A DNA stretch of 64,000 nt from NCBI RefSeq assembly GCF_026213295.1, contig NC_079423.1, positions 19,242,477 to 19,306,476 on the forward strand, in the 5' to 3' direction. Position 1 is the stretch's first letter. Every line of letters starts with the position of its first letter. This DNA comes from Gadus chalcogrammus. Its lineage: Eukaryota > Chordata > Actinopteri > Gadiformes > Gadidae. Position numbers and translations under genes: made by a program. Below the pieces are notes generated by a model, which had not been told where the DNA came from, did not search any database, and saw only the letters and a program-made list of their open reading frames with translations. Shown piece after piece: positions 44,501 to 58,981 of the stretch.

Positions 44501-47500
44501 TAACGCTCTGAAAAGCATTTTGCGCTCATAAAAACAAGAAATGTTGATATCTCTGTCAATTTCAATGCAAACGTGTTACTAAGCTCACCACAGGGTTATA
44601 GGGCCATACTCCACCATTTGGAAGTAGTTTTGAGCAAAATCAACAATGTAAGGTCAAAAACACATTGTTGGCCAAAAAGTGATTCTAGCGCTCTGAAAAG
44701 CATTTTGCGCTCATAAAATTAAGACATGTTGATATCTCTGTCAATTTCAATGCAAACGTGTTACTAAGCTCACCACAGGGTTATAGGGCCATTACTCCAC
44801 CATTTGGAAGCAGATTTGAGCAAAATCAACAATGTACGGTCAAAAACACATAGTTGGCCAAAAAGTGATTGTAGCGCTCTGAAAAGCATTTTGCGCTCAT
44901 AAAAATAAGACATGTTGATATCTCTGTCAATTTCAATGCAAACGTGTTACTAAGCTTACCAAAGGGTTGAAGGGCCAAACTCCACCATTTGGAAGTGATC
45001 AAAAAGTGATTCTAACGCTCTGAAAAGCATTTTGCGCTCATAAAAACAAGAAATGTTGATATCTCTGTCAATTTCAATGCAAACGTGTTACTAAGCTCAC
45101 CATAGGGTTATAGGGCCAACTCCACCATTTGGAAGGGATCAAAAAGTGATTCTAACGCTCTGAAAAGCATTTTGCGCTCATAAACAAGAAATGTTGATAT
45201 CTCTGTCAATTTCAATGCAAACGTGTTACTAAGCTCACCATAGCGTTATAGAATACATTATCAATTTCAATGCAACGTGTTACTAAGCTTACCAAAGGGT
45301 TATAAGGGCCACACTCCACTATTTGGAAGTGGAATACATTAGTTTTGAGCAAAATCAACAATGTAAGGTTAAAAACACATTGTTTGTCAAAAAGTGATTC
45401 TAGCGCTCTGAAAAGCATTTTGCACTCATAAAAACAAGAAATGTTTATATTCGTCAAATTCAATATAAACGTGTTCCTAAGCTCACCATAGGGTTATAGG
45501 GCCATTACTCCACCATTTTGAAGTAGATTTGAGCAAAATCAACAATGTAAGGTCAAAAACACATTGTTGGTCAAAAAGTGATTCTTACGCTCTGAAAAGC
45601 ATTTTGCGCTCATAAAAACAAGAAATGTTGATATCTCTGTCAATTTCAATGCAAACGTGTTACTAAGCTTACCAAAGGGTTGAAGGGCCAAACTCCACCA
45701 TTTGGAAGTGATCAAAAAGTGATTCTAACGCTCTGAAAAGCATTTTGCGCTCATAAAAACAAGAAATGTTGATATCTCTGTCAATTTCAATGCAAAAGTG
45801 TTACTAAGCTTACCAAAGGGTTAATTGTGCCATTCTCCACCATTTGGAAGGGGACTACATTAGTTTTGAACGAAATCAACAATGTAAGGTCAAAAAAACA
45901 TTGTTGGTCGAAAAGTGATTTTCTTGCTCTGAAAAGCATTTTGCACGCATAAAAACAAGGAATGTCGATATATCTGTCAATTTCAATGCAAACGTGTTAC
46001 TAAGCTTACCGAAGGGTTATTTGTGCCATTCTCCACCATTTGGAAGGGGACTACATTAGTTTTGAGCAAAATCAACAATGTAAGGTCAAAAAACATTGTT
46101 GGTCAAAAAGTGATTCGATCGCTCTGAAAAGCATTTTGCAAGCATAAAAAGAAAAAAAAAATTGATATCTCTGTCAATTTCAATGCACACGTGTTACTAA
46201 GCTTACCAAAGGGTTATTTGTGCCATTCTCCACCATTTGGACTACACTAGTTTTGAGAAAAATCCACAATGTAAGGTCAAAAAAACATTGTTGGTCAAAA
46301 AGTGATTCTCTCGCTCTGAAAAGCATTTTGCGAACATAAAAACAAGAAATGTTGATATCTCTGTCAATTTCAATGCAAACGTGTTACTAAGCTTTCCAAA
46401 GGGTTGAAGGGCCAAACTCCACCATCTGGAAGTGATCAAAAAGTGATTCTAACGCTCTGAAAAGCATTTTGCGCTCATAAAAACAAGAAATGTTGATATC
46501 TCTGTCAATTTCAATGCAAACGTGTTACTAAGCTCACCACAGGGTTATAGGGCCATACTCCACCATTGGAAGTAGTTTTGAGCAAAATCAACAATGTACG
46601 GTCAAAAACACATTGTTGGCCAAAAAGTGATTCTAGCGCTCTGAAAAGCATTTTGCGCTCATAAAATTAAGACATGTTGATATCTCTGTCAATTTCAATG
46701 CAAACGTGTTACTAAGCTTACCAAAGGGTTGAAGGGCCAAACTCCACCATTTGGAAGTGATCAAAAAGTGATTCTAACGCTCTGAAAAGCATTTTGCGCT
46801 CATAAAAACAAGAAATGTTGATATCTCTGTCAATTTCAATGCAAACGTGTTACTAAGCTCACCATAGGGTTATAGGGCCAACTCCACCATTTGGAAGGGA
46901 TCAAAAAGTGATTCTAACGCTCTGAAAAGCATTTTGCGCTCATAAACAAGAAATGTTGATATCTCTGTCAATTTCAATGCAAACGTGTTACTAAGCTCAC
47001 CATAGCGTTATAGAATACATTATCAATTTCAATGCAAACGTGTTACTAAGCTTACCAAAGGGTTATAAGGGCCACACTCCACTATTTGGAAGTGGAATAC
47101 ATTAGTTTTGAGCAAAATCAACAATGTAAGGTTAAAAACACATTGTTTGTCAAAAAGTGATTCTAGCGCTCTGAAAAGCATTTTGCACTCATAAAAACAA
47201 GAAATGTTTATATTCGTCAAATTCAATATAAACGTGTTACTAAGCTCACCATAGGGTTATAGGGCCATTACTCCACCATTTTGAAGTAGATTTGAGCAAA
47301 ATCAACAATGTAAGGTCAAAAACACATTGTTGGTCAAAAAGTGATTCTTACGCTCTGAAAAGCATTTTGCGCTCATAAAAACAAGAAATGTTGATATCTC
47401 TGTCAATTTCAATGCAAACGTGTTACTAAGCTTACCAAAGGGTTGAAGGGCCAAACTCCACCATTTGGAAGTGATCAAAAGTGATTCTAACGCTCTGAAA

Positions 47501-48600
47501 AGCATTTTGCGCTCATAAAAACAAGAAATGTTGATATCTCTGTCAATTTCAATGCAAAAGTGTTACTAAGCTTACCAAAGGGTTAATTGTGCCATTCTCC
47601 ACCATTTGGAAGGGGACTACATTAGTTTTGAACGAAATCAACAATGTAAGGTCAAAAAAACATTGTTGGTCGAAAAGTGATTTTCTTGCTCTGAAAAGCA
47701 TTTTGCACGCATAAAAACAAGGAATGTCGATATATCTGTCAATTTCAATGCAAACGTGTTACTAAGCTTACCGAAGGGTTATTTGTGCCATTCTCCACCA
47801 TTTGGAAGGGGACTACATTAGTTTTGAGCAAAATCAACAATGTAAGGTCAAAAAAACATTGTTGGTCAAAAAGTGATTCGATCGCTCTGAAAAGCATTTT
47901 GCAAGCATAAAAAGAAAAAAAAAATTGATATCTCTGTCAATTTCAATGCACACGTGTTACTAAGCTTACCAAAGGGTTATTTGTGCCATTCTCCACCATT
48001 TGGAAGTGGACTACACTAGTTTTGAGAAAAATCCACAATGTAAGGTCAAAAACACGTTGTTGGTCAAAAAGTGATTCGATCGATCTGAAAAGCATTTTGT
48101 ACGCATAAAAACCAGAAATGTTGATATTTCTGTTAAGTTCAGAAAAACATGTAAAAAACACATAGTTGGTCAAAAAGCGATTCTCTCGCTCTGAAAAGCA
48201 TTTTGCATGCATAAAAACAAGAAATGTTGATATCTATGTCAATTTCAATGCAAACGTGTTACTACGCTTACCAAAGGGTTATTTGTGCCATTCTCCACTA
48301 TTTGGAAGTGGACTACACTAGTTTTGAACAAAATCAACAATGTAAGGTCAAAAACACGTTGTTGGTCAAAAAGTGATTAGATCGCCCTGAAAAGCATTTT
48401 GTACGCATTAAAACCAGAAATGTTGATATTTCTGTTAAGTTCAGAAAAACAAGTAAAAAACACATAGTTGGTCAAAAAGTGATTCTCTCGCTCTGAAAAG
48501 CATTTTGCGAACATAAAAACAAGAAATGTTGATATCTCTGTCAATTTCAATGCAAACGTGTTACTAAGCTTTCCAAAGGGTTGAAGGGCCAAACTCCACC
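41521..48600. repeat. Higher-order repeat, period 1.76-1.95 kb
   Basis: The marker CACCATAGCGTTATAGAATA, a truncated monomer running straight into CATTATCAATTTCAATGC, occurs at 41521, 43287, 45236 and 46998. Steps are 1,766, 1,949 and 1,762 bp. The middle unit has one extra long monomer (about 184 bp, with GCAGATTTGAGC). The order of surrounding variants is the same in each unit, including an A-rich linker near 42250, 44210, 46150 and 47910. Diverged copies of the marker recur at about 54570 and 55155. Confidence 0.85.
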
Positions 48601-50490
48601 ATCTGGAAGTGATCGAAAAGTGATTCTAACGCTCTGAAAAGCATTTTGCGCTCATAAAAACAAGAAATGTTGATATCTCTGTCAATTTCAATGCTAACGT
48701 GTTTACTAAGCTCACCACAGGGTTATAGGGCCATACTCCACCATTTGGAAGTAGTTTTGAGCAAAATCAACAATGTAAGGTCAAAAACACATTGTTGGCC
48801 AAAAAGTGATTCTAGCGCTCTGAAAAGCCAATGCAAACGTGTTACTACGCTTACCAAAGGGTTATTTGTGCCATTCTCCACCATTTGGAAGTGGACTACA
48901 CTAGTTTTGAGAAAAATCAACAATGTAAGGTCAAAAAACACGTTGTTGCTCAAAAAGTGATCAGATCGCTCTGAAAAGCATTTTGTACGCATAAAAACCA
49001 GAAACGTTGATATTTCTGTTAAGTTCAGAAAAACAAGTAAAAAACACATAGTTGGTCAAAAAGTGATTCTCTCGCTCTGAAAAACATTTTGCACGAATAA
49101 AAACAAGAAATGTTGACATCTCTGTCAATTCTCTCTGTCATTCTCCACCATTTGGAAGTGGACTACATTAGTTTTGAGCAAAATCAACAATGGAAGGTCA
49201 AAAAAACATTGTTGGTCAAAAAGAGATTCTCTCGCTCTGAAAAGCATTTTGCAAGCATAAAAACAAGACGAGTTGATATCTCTGGTCAATTTCAATGCAA
49301 ACGTGTTACTAAGCTTACCAAGGGTTTATTTGTGCCATTCTCCACCATTTGGAAGTAGAATACATTCGTTTTGAGCAAAATCCACAATGTAAGGTCAAAA
49401 AAACACCGTTGGTCAAAAAGTGATTCTCTCGCTCTGAAAAGCATTTTGCACGCATAAAAACAAGAAATGTTGATATCTCTGTCAATTTCAATGCAAAAGT
49501 GTTACTAAGCTTACCGAAGGGTTTTTATGCCATACTCCACCATTTGTAAGTAGAATACATTCGTTTTTGAGCAAAATCCACAATGTTAGGTCAAAAAAAC
49601 ATTGTTGGTCAAAAAGAGATTCTCTCGCTCTGAAAAGCATTTTGCAAGCATAAAAAAAGAAATGTTGATATCTCTGTCAATTTCAATGCAAACGTGTTAC
49701 TAAGCTAACCAAAGGGTTATTTGTGCCATCTCCAACATTTGGAAGTGGACTACATTATTTTAGAACGATAATCAACAATGTAAGGTCAAAAAAACATTGT
49801 TGGTCGAAAAGTGATTTCTTGCTCTGAAAAGCATTTTACACATAAAAACAAGAAATGTTGATATTTCTGTTAAGTTCAGAAAAACAAGTAAAAAACACAT
49901 AGTTTGGTCAAAAAGTGATTCTCTCGCTCTGAAAGCATGTTGCACGCATAAAACAAGGAATGTTGATATATCTGTCAATTTCAATGCAAACGTGTGACTA
50001 CGCCTACCAAAGGGTTATTTGTGCCATTCTCCACCATTTGGAAGTGGACTACACTAGTTTTGAGAAAAATTAACAATGTAAGGTCAAAAACACATTGTTG
50101 GTCAAAAAGTGATTCGATCGCTCTGAAAAGCATTTTGTACGCATAAAAACCAGAAATGTTGATATTTCTGTTAAGTTCAGAAAAACAAGTAAAAAACACA
50201 TAGTTGGTCAAAAAGAGATTCTCTCGCTCTCAAAAGCGTTTTGCACGCATCAAAACAAGAAATGTTGATATCTCTGTCAATTTCAATGCAAACGTGTTAC
50301 TAAGCATACCAAAGGGTTATTATGCCATACTCCACCATTTGGAAGTAGAATACATTCGTTTTGAGCAAAATCCACAATGTAAGGTCAAAAAAACACCGTT
50401 GGTCAAAAAGTGATTCTCTCGCTCTGAAAAGCATTTTGCACGCATAAAAACAAGAAATGTTGATATCTCTGTCAATTTCAATGCAAACGT
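47170..50490. repeat. Distal duplication, copy 1
   Basis: This block is repeated at about 58982-62116. The offset is 11,812 bp at the left, and 11,624-11,626 bp after one monomer of about 187 bp present here (about 47860-48040) and absent from the other copy. Shared private features include the truncated monomer AAAAGCCAATGCAAACG at 48825 and 60449. Confidence 0.8.
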
Positions 50491-51699
50491 GTTACTAAGC
50501 TCACCGTAGCGTTATAGGGCCATTACTCCACCATTTGGAAGCAGATTTGAGCAAAATCAACAATGTACGGTCAAAAACACATAGTTGGCCAAAAAGTGAT
50601 TGTAGCGCTCTGAAAAGCATTTTGCGCTCATAAAAATAAGACATGTTGATATCTCTGTCAATTTCAATGCAAACTTGTTACTAAGCTCACCAAAGGGTTG
50701 AAGGGCCAAACTCCACCATTTGGAAGTGATCAAAAAGTGATTCTAACGCTCTGAAAAGCATTTTGCGCTCATAAACAAGAAATGTTGATATCTCTGTCAA
50801 TTTCAATGCAAACGTGTTACTAAGCTTACCAAAGGGTTGAAGGGCCAAACTCCACCATTTGGAAGTGATCAAAAAGTGATTATAACGCTCTGAAAAGCAT
50901 TTTGCGCTCATAAACAAGAAATGTTGATATCTCTGTCAATTTCAATGCAAACGTGTTACTAAGCTCACCGTAGCGTTATAGGGCCAACTCCACCATTTGG
51001 AAGTGATCAAAAAGTGATTCTAACGCTCTGAAAAGCATTTTGCGCTCATAAACAAGAAATGTTGATATCTCTGTCAATTTCAATGCAAACGTGTTACTAA
51101 GCTCACCACAGGGTTATAGGGCCATTACTCCACCATTTGGAAGTAGTTTTGAGCAAAATCAACAATGTAAGGTCAAAAACACATTGTTGGCCAAAAAGTG
51201 ATTCTAGCGCTCTGAAAAGCATTTTGCGCTCATAAACAAGAAATGTTGATATCTCTGTCAATTCAATGCAAACGTGTTATTAGCTCACCACAGGGTTATA
51301 GGGCCATTACTCCACCATTTGGAAGTAGTTTTGAGCAAAATCAACAATGTAAGGTCAAAAACACATTGTTGGCCAAAAAGTGATTCTAGCGCTCTGAAAA
51401 GCATTTTACACGCATAAAGCATTTTACACGCATAAAAATAAGAAATGTTGATATTTCTGTTAAGTTCAGAAAAACAAGTAAAAAACACATAGTTGGTCAA
51501 AAAGTGATTCTCTCGCTCTGAAAAGCATGTTGCACGCATAAAAACAAGGAAAGTTGATATATCTGTCAATTTCAATGCAAACTCTAAATCTACGCTTACC
51601 AAAGGGTTATTTGTGCCATTCTCCACCATTTGGAAGTGGACTACACTAGTTTTGAGAAAAATTAACAATGTAAGGTCAAAAACACATTGTTGGTCAAAA

Positions 51700-54600
51700 A
51701 GTGATTCGATCGCTCTGAAAAGCATTTGTACGCATAAAAACCAGAAATGTTGATATTTCTGTAAGTTCAGAAAAACAAGTAAAAAACACATAGTTGGTCA
51801 AAAAGTGATTCTCTTGCTCTGAAAAGCATTTTGCACGAATAAAAAAAAGAAATGTTGACATCTCTGTCAATTCTCTCCGTCATTCTCCACCATTTGGAAG
51901 TGGACTACATTAGTTTTGAGCAAAATCAACAATGTAAGGTCAAAAAAACATTGTTGGTCAAAAAGAGATTCTCTCGCTCTGAAAAGCATTTTGCAAGCAA
52001 TAAAACAAGAATGTTGATATCTCTGTCAATTTCAATGCAAACGTGTTACTAAGCATACCGAAGGGTTATTATGCCATACTCCACCATTTGGAAGTAGAAT
52101 ACATTCGTTTTGAGCAAAATCCACAATGTAAGTCAAAAAAACACTGTTGGTCAAAAAGTGATTCTCTCGCTCTGAAAAGCACTTTGCACGCATAAAAACA
52201 AGAAATGTTGATATCTCTGTCAATTTCAATGCAAAAGTGTTACTAAGCTTACCGAAGGGTTTTTATGCCATACTCCACAATTTGTAAGTAGAATACATTC
52301 GTTTTGAGCCAAATCCACAATGTTAGGTCAAAAAAACATTGTTGGTCAAAAGAGATTCTCTCGCTCTGAAAGCATTTGCAAGCATAAAAACAAGAAACTG
52401 TTGATATCTCTGTCATTTCAATGCAAACGTGTTACTAAGCTTACCAAAGGGTTATTTTGTGCCATTCTCCACCATTTGGAAGGGGACTACATTAGTTTTG
52501 AACGAAATAACAATGAAGGTCAAAAAAACATTGTTGGTCGAAAGTGATTTTCTTGCTCTGAAAAGCATTTTGCACGCATAAAAACAAGGAATGTTGATAT
52601 CTGTCAATTTCAATGCAAACATCTTACTTAGCTTACCAAATGGTTATTTGTGCCATTCTCCACCATTGGAAGTGACTACACTAGTTTTGAGAAAAATCCA
52701 CAATGTAAGGTCAAAAACACGTTGTTGGTCAAAAAGTGATTTGATCGATCTGAAAAGCATTTTGTACGCATAAAAACCAGAAATGTTGATATCTCTGTCA
52801 ATTTCAATGCAAACGTGTTACTAAGCTTACCAAAGGGTTATTTGTGCCATTCTCCACCATTTGGAAGTGGACTACATTATTTAGAACGAATCAACAATGT
52901 AAGGTCAAAAAAACATTGTTGGTCGAAAAGTGATTTTCTTGCTCTGAAAAGCATTTTGCACGCATAAAAACAAGAAATGTTGATATTTCTGTTGAGTTCA
53001 GAAAAACAAGTAAAAACACATAGTTGGTCAAAAGTGATTCTCTCGCTCTGAAAAGCATTTTGCACGCATAAAAACAAGAAATGTTGATATCTCTGTCAAT
53101 TTCATGCAAAGTGTTACTAAGCTTACCGAAGGGTTTATGCCATACTCCACCATTTGTAAGTAGAATACATTCGTTTTGAGCAAAATCCACAATGTTAGGT
53201 CAAAAAAACATTGTTGGTCAAAAAGAGATTCTCTCGCTCTGAAAAGCATTTTGCACGCATAAAAACAAGAAATGTTGATATTTCTGTTAAGTTCAGAAAA
53301 ACAAGTAAAAAACACATAGTTGGTCAAAAAGTGATTCTCTCGCTCTGAAAGCATGTTGCACGCATAAAAACAGGAATGTTGATATATCTGTCAATTTCAA
53401 TGCAACGTGTGACTACGCTTACCAAAGGGTTATTTGTGCCATTCTCCACCATTTGGAAGTGGACTACACTAGTTTTGAGAAAATTTAACAATGTAAGGTC
53501 AAAAACACATTGTTGGTCAAAAAGTGATTCGATCGCTCTGAAAAGCATTTTGTACGCAAAAACCAGAAATGTTGATATTTCTGTTAAGTTCAGAAAACAA
53601 GTAAAAACACATAGTTTGTCAAAGAGATTCTCTCGCTCTCAAAAGCGTTTTGCACGCATCAAAACAAGAAATTTGATATCTCTGTCAATTTCAATGCAAA
53701 CGTGTTACTAGCATACCGAAGGGTTATTATGCCATACTCCACCATTTGGAAGTAGAATACATTCGTTTGAGCAAAATCCACAATGTAAGGTCAAAAAAAC
53801 ACCGTTGGTCAAAAGTGATTCTCTCGCTCTGAAAAGCATTTTGCACGCATAAAAACAAGAAATGTTGATATATCTGTCATTTCATGCAAAGGTTACTAAG
53901 CTTACCGAAGGTTTTATGGCCATACTCCACAGTTGTAAGTAGAATACAGTTCGTTTTGAGCAAAAATCCACAATGTTAGGTCAAAAAAACATTGTTGGTC
54001 AAAAGAGATTCTCCGTCAGCATACTAGCACACAGCATTTTGCAAGCATAAACAACAAGAGAATGTTGATATCTCTGTCAATGTTCAATGCAAACGTGTTA
54101 CTAAGCTCACCACAGGATTTAGGGCCATTACTGCCCATTGGACGCAGATTTGAGCAAATCAAAATGTTACGGTGCAAAAACACATAGGTGGCCAAAGTGA
54201 TTGTAGCGTCTGAAAAAGCATTTTGGCGCTCATAAAAAATAAGACATGTTGAATATCTCTGTCAGTTCAATGCAACTTGTTATAAGCTTAACCAAAGGGG
54301 TTGAGGGCCAACTCCAAACACCTTTGGAAGTGATCAAAAAGTGATTCTAAACAGCGCTGAAAAGCTTTTGCGCTCATAAAAAACCAAGAATGTTGATATC
54401 TCTGTCCAATTCAATGCAAACGTTTACTAAGCTCACCATAGGGTTATAGGGACACAACTCCACCGTTGGAAGGGATCAAAAAGTGATTCTAACGCTCTGA
54501 AAAGCATTTTGCGCTCATAAACAGAAATGTTGAATATCTCTGTCAATTTCATGCAAACGTGTTACTAGCTCACCATAGCGTATAGAATACAGTATCAATT

Positions 54601-57600
54601 TCAATGCAAACGTGTTACTAAGCTTACCAAAGGGTTATAAGGGCCACACGCCACTATTTGGAAGTGGAATACATTAGTTTTGAGCAAAATCAACAATGTA
54701 AGGTTAAAAACACATTGTTTGTCAAAAAGTGATTTCTAGCGCTCTGAAAAGCATTTTGGTACTCATAAAACAAAGAAATGTTTATATTCGTCAAATTCAA
54801 TATAACGTGTTACTAAGCTCACCATAGGGTTATAGGCCATTACTCCACCATTTTGAAGTAGATTTGAAGCAAAATCAACATGTAAGGTCAAAAACTACAT
54901 TGTTTTGTACAAAAAGTGATTCTTACGCTCTGAAAAGCATTTTGCGCTGAATAAAACAAGAAATGGTGATATCTCTGTCAATTTCAATTGCAAACGTGTT
55001 ACTAGCTCACCATAGGTTATAGTGCCAACTCCACCATTTGGGAAGGGAATCAAAAAGTGATTCTAACGTCTCTGAAAAGCATTTTGCGCTCATAAAGAAA
55101 CACAAGAAATGTTGATATCTCTGTCAATTCAATGCAAACGTGTTACTAAGCTCACCATAGCGTTATAGAATACATTATCAATTTCAATGCAAACGTTTAC
55201 TAAGCTTACCAAAGGATATAAGGGCCACACTCACTATTTGGAAGTGGAATACATTAGTTTTGAGCAAATCACAAGTAAAGGTGAAACACACACATTGTTT
55301 GTCAAAAAGTGATTCTAGCGGCTCTGAAAAGCATTTTGCACTCATAAAAACAAGAAATGTTGATATCTCTGTCAATTTCAATGCAAACGTTTTACAAGCT
55401 TACCAAAGGTGTTGAAGGGCCAAACTCCACCATTTGGAAGTGATCAAAAAGTGATTCTAACACTCTGAAAAGCATTTTGCGCTCAGAAAAACAAGAAATG
55501 TTGATATCTCTGTCAATTTCAATGCAAACGTGTTACTAAGCTTACCAAAGGGTTATTTGTGCCATTCCTCCACCATTTGGAAGGGGACTACATTAGTTTT
55601 TGAACGAAATCAACAAGTAAGGTCAAAAAAACATGTGTGGTCGAAAAGTGATTTTCTTGCTCTGAAAAGCAGTTTGCACAGCAATAAAAACAGGAATGTT
55701 GATATATCTGCTCAATTTCAATGCAAACGGTTACTAAACTTACCAAATAGTTTATTTGTGCCATGCTCCTCCATTTGTAAGTGGACTACATTAGTTTGAG
55801 CAAAATTCAACAATGTAAGGTCAAAAAACATTGTTGGTCAAAAAGTGATTTGATCGCTCTGAAAAGCATTTTGCAAGCATAAAAAGGAAAAAAAAATTGA
55901 TAATGTCTCTGTCAATTTCAATGCACACGTGTTACTAAGCTTACCAAAGGGTTATTTGTGCCATTCTCCACCATTTGGACTACACTATTTTGAGAAAAAT
56001 CCACAATGGTAAGGTCAAAATAACATTGTTGGTCAAAAGTGATTCTCTCGCTCTGAAAAGCATTTTGCGAACATAAAAACAAGAAATGTTGATATCTCTG
56101 TCAATTTCAATGCAAACGTGTTACTATCTTTCCAAAGGGTTGAAGGGCCAAACTCCACCATTGGGAAGTGATCAAAAAGTGATTCTAACGCTCTGAAAAG
56201 CATTTTGCGCTCATAAAAACAAGAAATGTTGATATCTCTGTCAATTTCAATGCAAACGTGTACTAAGCTCACCACAGGGTTATAGGGCCATACTCACCAT
56301 TTGGAAGTAGTTTTGAGCAAAATCACATGTAAAGGTCAAAACACATTGTTGGCCAAAAAGTGATTCTAGCGCTCTGAAAAGCATTTTGCGCTCATAAAAT
56401 TAAGACATGTTGAATATCTCGCAATTTCAATGCAAACGTGTTACTAAGCTCACCACAGGGTATAGGGCCCATTACTCCACCATTTGGAAGCAGATTTGAG
56501 CAAATCAACAATGTACGGTCAAAAACACATAGTTGGCCAAAAAGTGATTGTAGCGCTCTGAAAAGCATTTTGCGCTCATAAAATAAGACATGTGAATATC
56601 TCTGTCAATTTCAATGCAAACTTGTTACTAAGCTCACCAAAGGGTTGAAGGGCCAAACTCCACCATTTGGAAGTGATCAAAAAGTGATTCTAACGCTCTG
56701 AAAAGCATTTTGCGCTCATAAACAAGAAATGTTGATATCTCTGTCAATTTCAATGCAAACGTGTTACTAAGCTTACCAAAGGGGTTGAAGGGCCAAACTC
56801 CACCATTTGGAAGGAGTCAAAAAGTGATTATAAACGCTCTGAAAAGCATGTTGCGCTCATAACAAGAAATGTTGATATCTCTGTCAATTTCAATGCAATC
56901 GGTTACTAAGCTCACCGTAGCGTTATAGGGCCAACTCACCATTTTGGAAGTGATCAAAAAGTGATTCTAACTCTCTTGAGAAGCATTTTGCGCTCATAAA
57001 CAGAAATGTTGATATCTCTGTCAATTTCAATGCAAACGTGTTACTAAAGTAGCTCACCACAGGGTTATAGGGCCATTACTCCACCATTTGGAAGTAGTTT
57101 TGAGCAAAATCAACAATGTAAGGTCAAAAACACATTGTTGGCCAAAAAGTGATTCTAGCGCTCTGAAAAGCATTTTGCGCTCATAAACAAGAAATGTTGA
57201 TATCTCTGTCAATTTCAATGCAAACGTGTTACTAAGCTCACCACAGGGTTATAGGGCCATTACTCCACCATTTGGAAGTAGTTTTGAGCAAAATCAACAA
57301 TGTAAGGGTCAAAAACACATTGTTGGCCAAAAAGTGATTCTAGCGCTCTGAAAAGCATTTTACACGCATAAAAATAAGAAATGTTGATATTTCTGTTAAG
57401 TTCAGAAAAACAAGTAAAAAACACATAGTTGGTCAAAAAGTGATTCTCTCGCTCTGAAAAGCATGTTGCACGCATAAAACAAGGAAAGTGATATATCTGT
57501 CAATTTCAATGCAAACGTGTGACTACGCTTACCAAAGGGTTATTTGTGCCATTCTCCACATTTGGAAGTGGCTACACTAGTTTTGAGAAAAATTAACAAT
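51700..57600. other. Indel-rich stretch, probable unpolished sequence
   Basis: Monomers here carry many isolated one- or two-base insertions and deletions that paralogous monomers elsewhere lack, for example GTTGAATATCTC, TCAATGTTCAATGC and CAACAAGAGAATG around 54040-54260. Comparing 56462-57180 with its close relative 50512-51230 shows frequent indels only in the former. This pattern suits uncorrected long-read sequence better than evolution. Confidence 0.65.
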
Positions 57601-58981
57601 GTAAGGTCAAAAACACATTGTTGGTCAAAAAGTGATTCGATCGCTCTGAAAAGCATTTTGTACGCATAAAAACCAGAAATGTTGATATTTCTGTTAAGTT
57701 CAGAAAAACAAGTAAAAAACACATAGTTGGTCAAAAAGTGATTCTCTCGCTCTGAAAAGCATGTTGCACGCATAAAAACAAGGAAAGTTGATATATCTGT
57801 CAATTTCAATGCAAACGTGTGACTACGCTTACCAAAGGGTTATTTGTGCCATTCTCCACCATTTGGAAGTGGACTACACTAGTTTTGAGAAAAATTAACA
57901 ATGTAAGGTCAAAAACACATTGTTGGTCAAAAAGTGATTCGATCGCTCTGAAAAGCATTTTGTACGCATAAAAACCAGAAATGTTGATATTTCTGTTAAG
58001 TTCAGAAAAACAAGTAAAAAACACATAGTTGGTCAAAAAGTGATTCTCTCGCTCTGAAAAGCATTTTGCACGAATAAAAAAAAGAAATGTTGACATCTCT
58101 GTCAATTCTCTCCGTCATTCTCCACCATTTGGAAGTGGACTACATTAGTTTTGAGCAAAATCAACAATGTAAGGTCAAAAAAACATTGTTGGTCGAAAAG
58201 TGATTTTCTCGCTCTGAAAAGCATTTTGCCACGCATAATAAACAAGGAATGTTGATATATCTGTCAATTTCAATGCAAACGTGTTACTAAACTTACCAAA
58301 TAGTTATTTGTGCCATTCTCCACCATTTGTAAGTGGACTACATTAGTTTTGAGCAAAATCAACAATGTAAGGTCAAAAAAACATTGTTGGTCAAAAAGAG
58401 ATTTGATCGCTCTGAAAAGCATTTTGCAAGCATAAAAAGAAAAAAAAATTGATATCTCTGTCAATTTCAATGCACACGTGTTACTAAGCTTACCAAAGGG
58501 TTATTTGTGCCATTCTCCACCATTTGGACTACACTAGTTTTGAGAAAAATCCACAATGTAAGGTCAAAAAAACATTGTTGGTCAAAAAGTGATTCTCTCG
58601 CTCTGAAAAGCATTTTGCAAGCATAAAAACAAGAAATGTTGATATCTCTGTCAATTTCAATGCAAACGTGTTACTAAGCATACCGAAGGGTTATTATGCC
58701 ATACTCCACCATTTGGAAGTAGAATACATTCGTTTTGAGCAAAATCCACAATGTAAGGTCAAAAAAACACTGTTGGTCAAAAAGTGATTCTCTCGCTCTG
58801 AAAAGCATTTTGCACGCATAAAAACAAGAAATGTTGATATCTCTGTCAATTTCAATGCAAAAGTGTTACTAAGCTTACCGAAGGGTTTTTATGCCATACT
58901 CCACAATTTGTAAGTAGAATACATTCGTTTTGAGCAAAATCCACAATGTTAGGTCAAAAAAACATTGTTGGTCAAAAAGAG

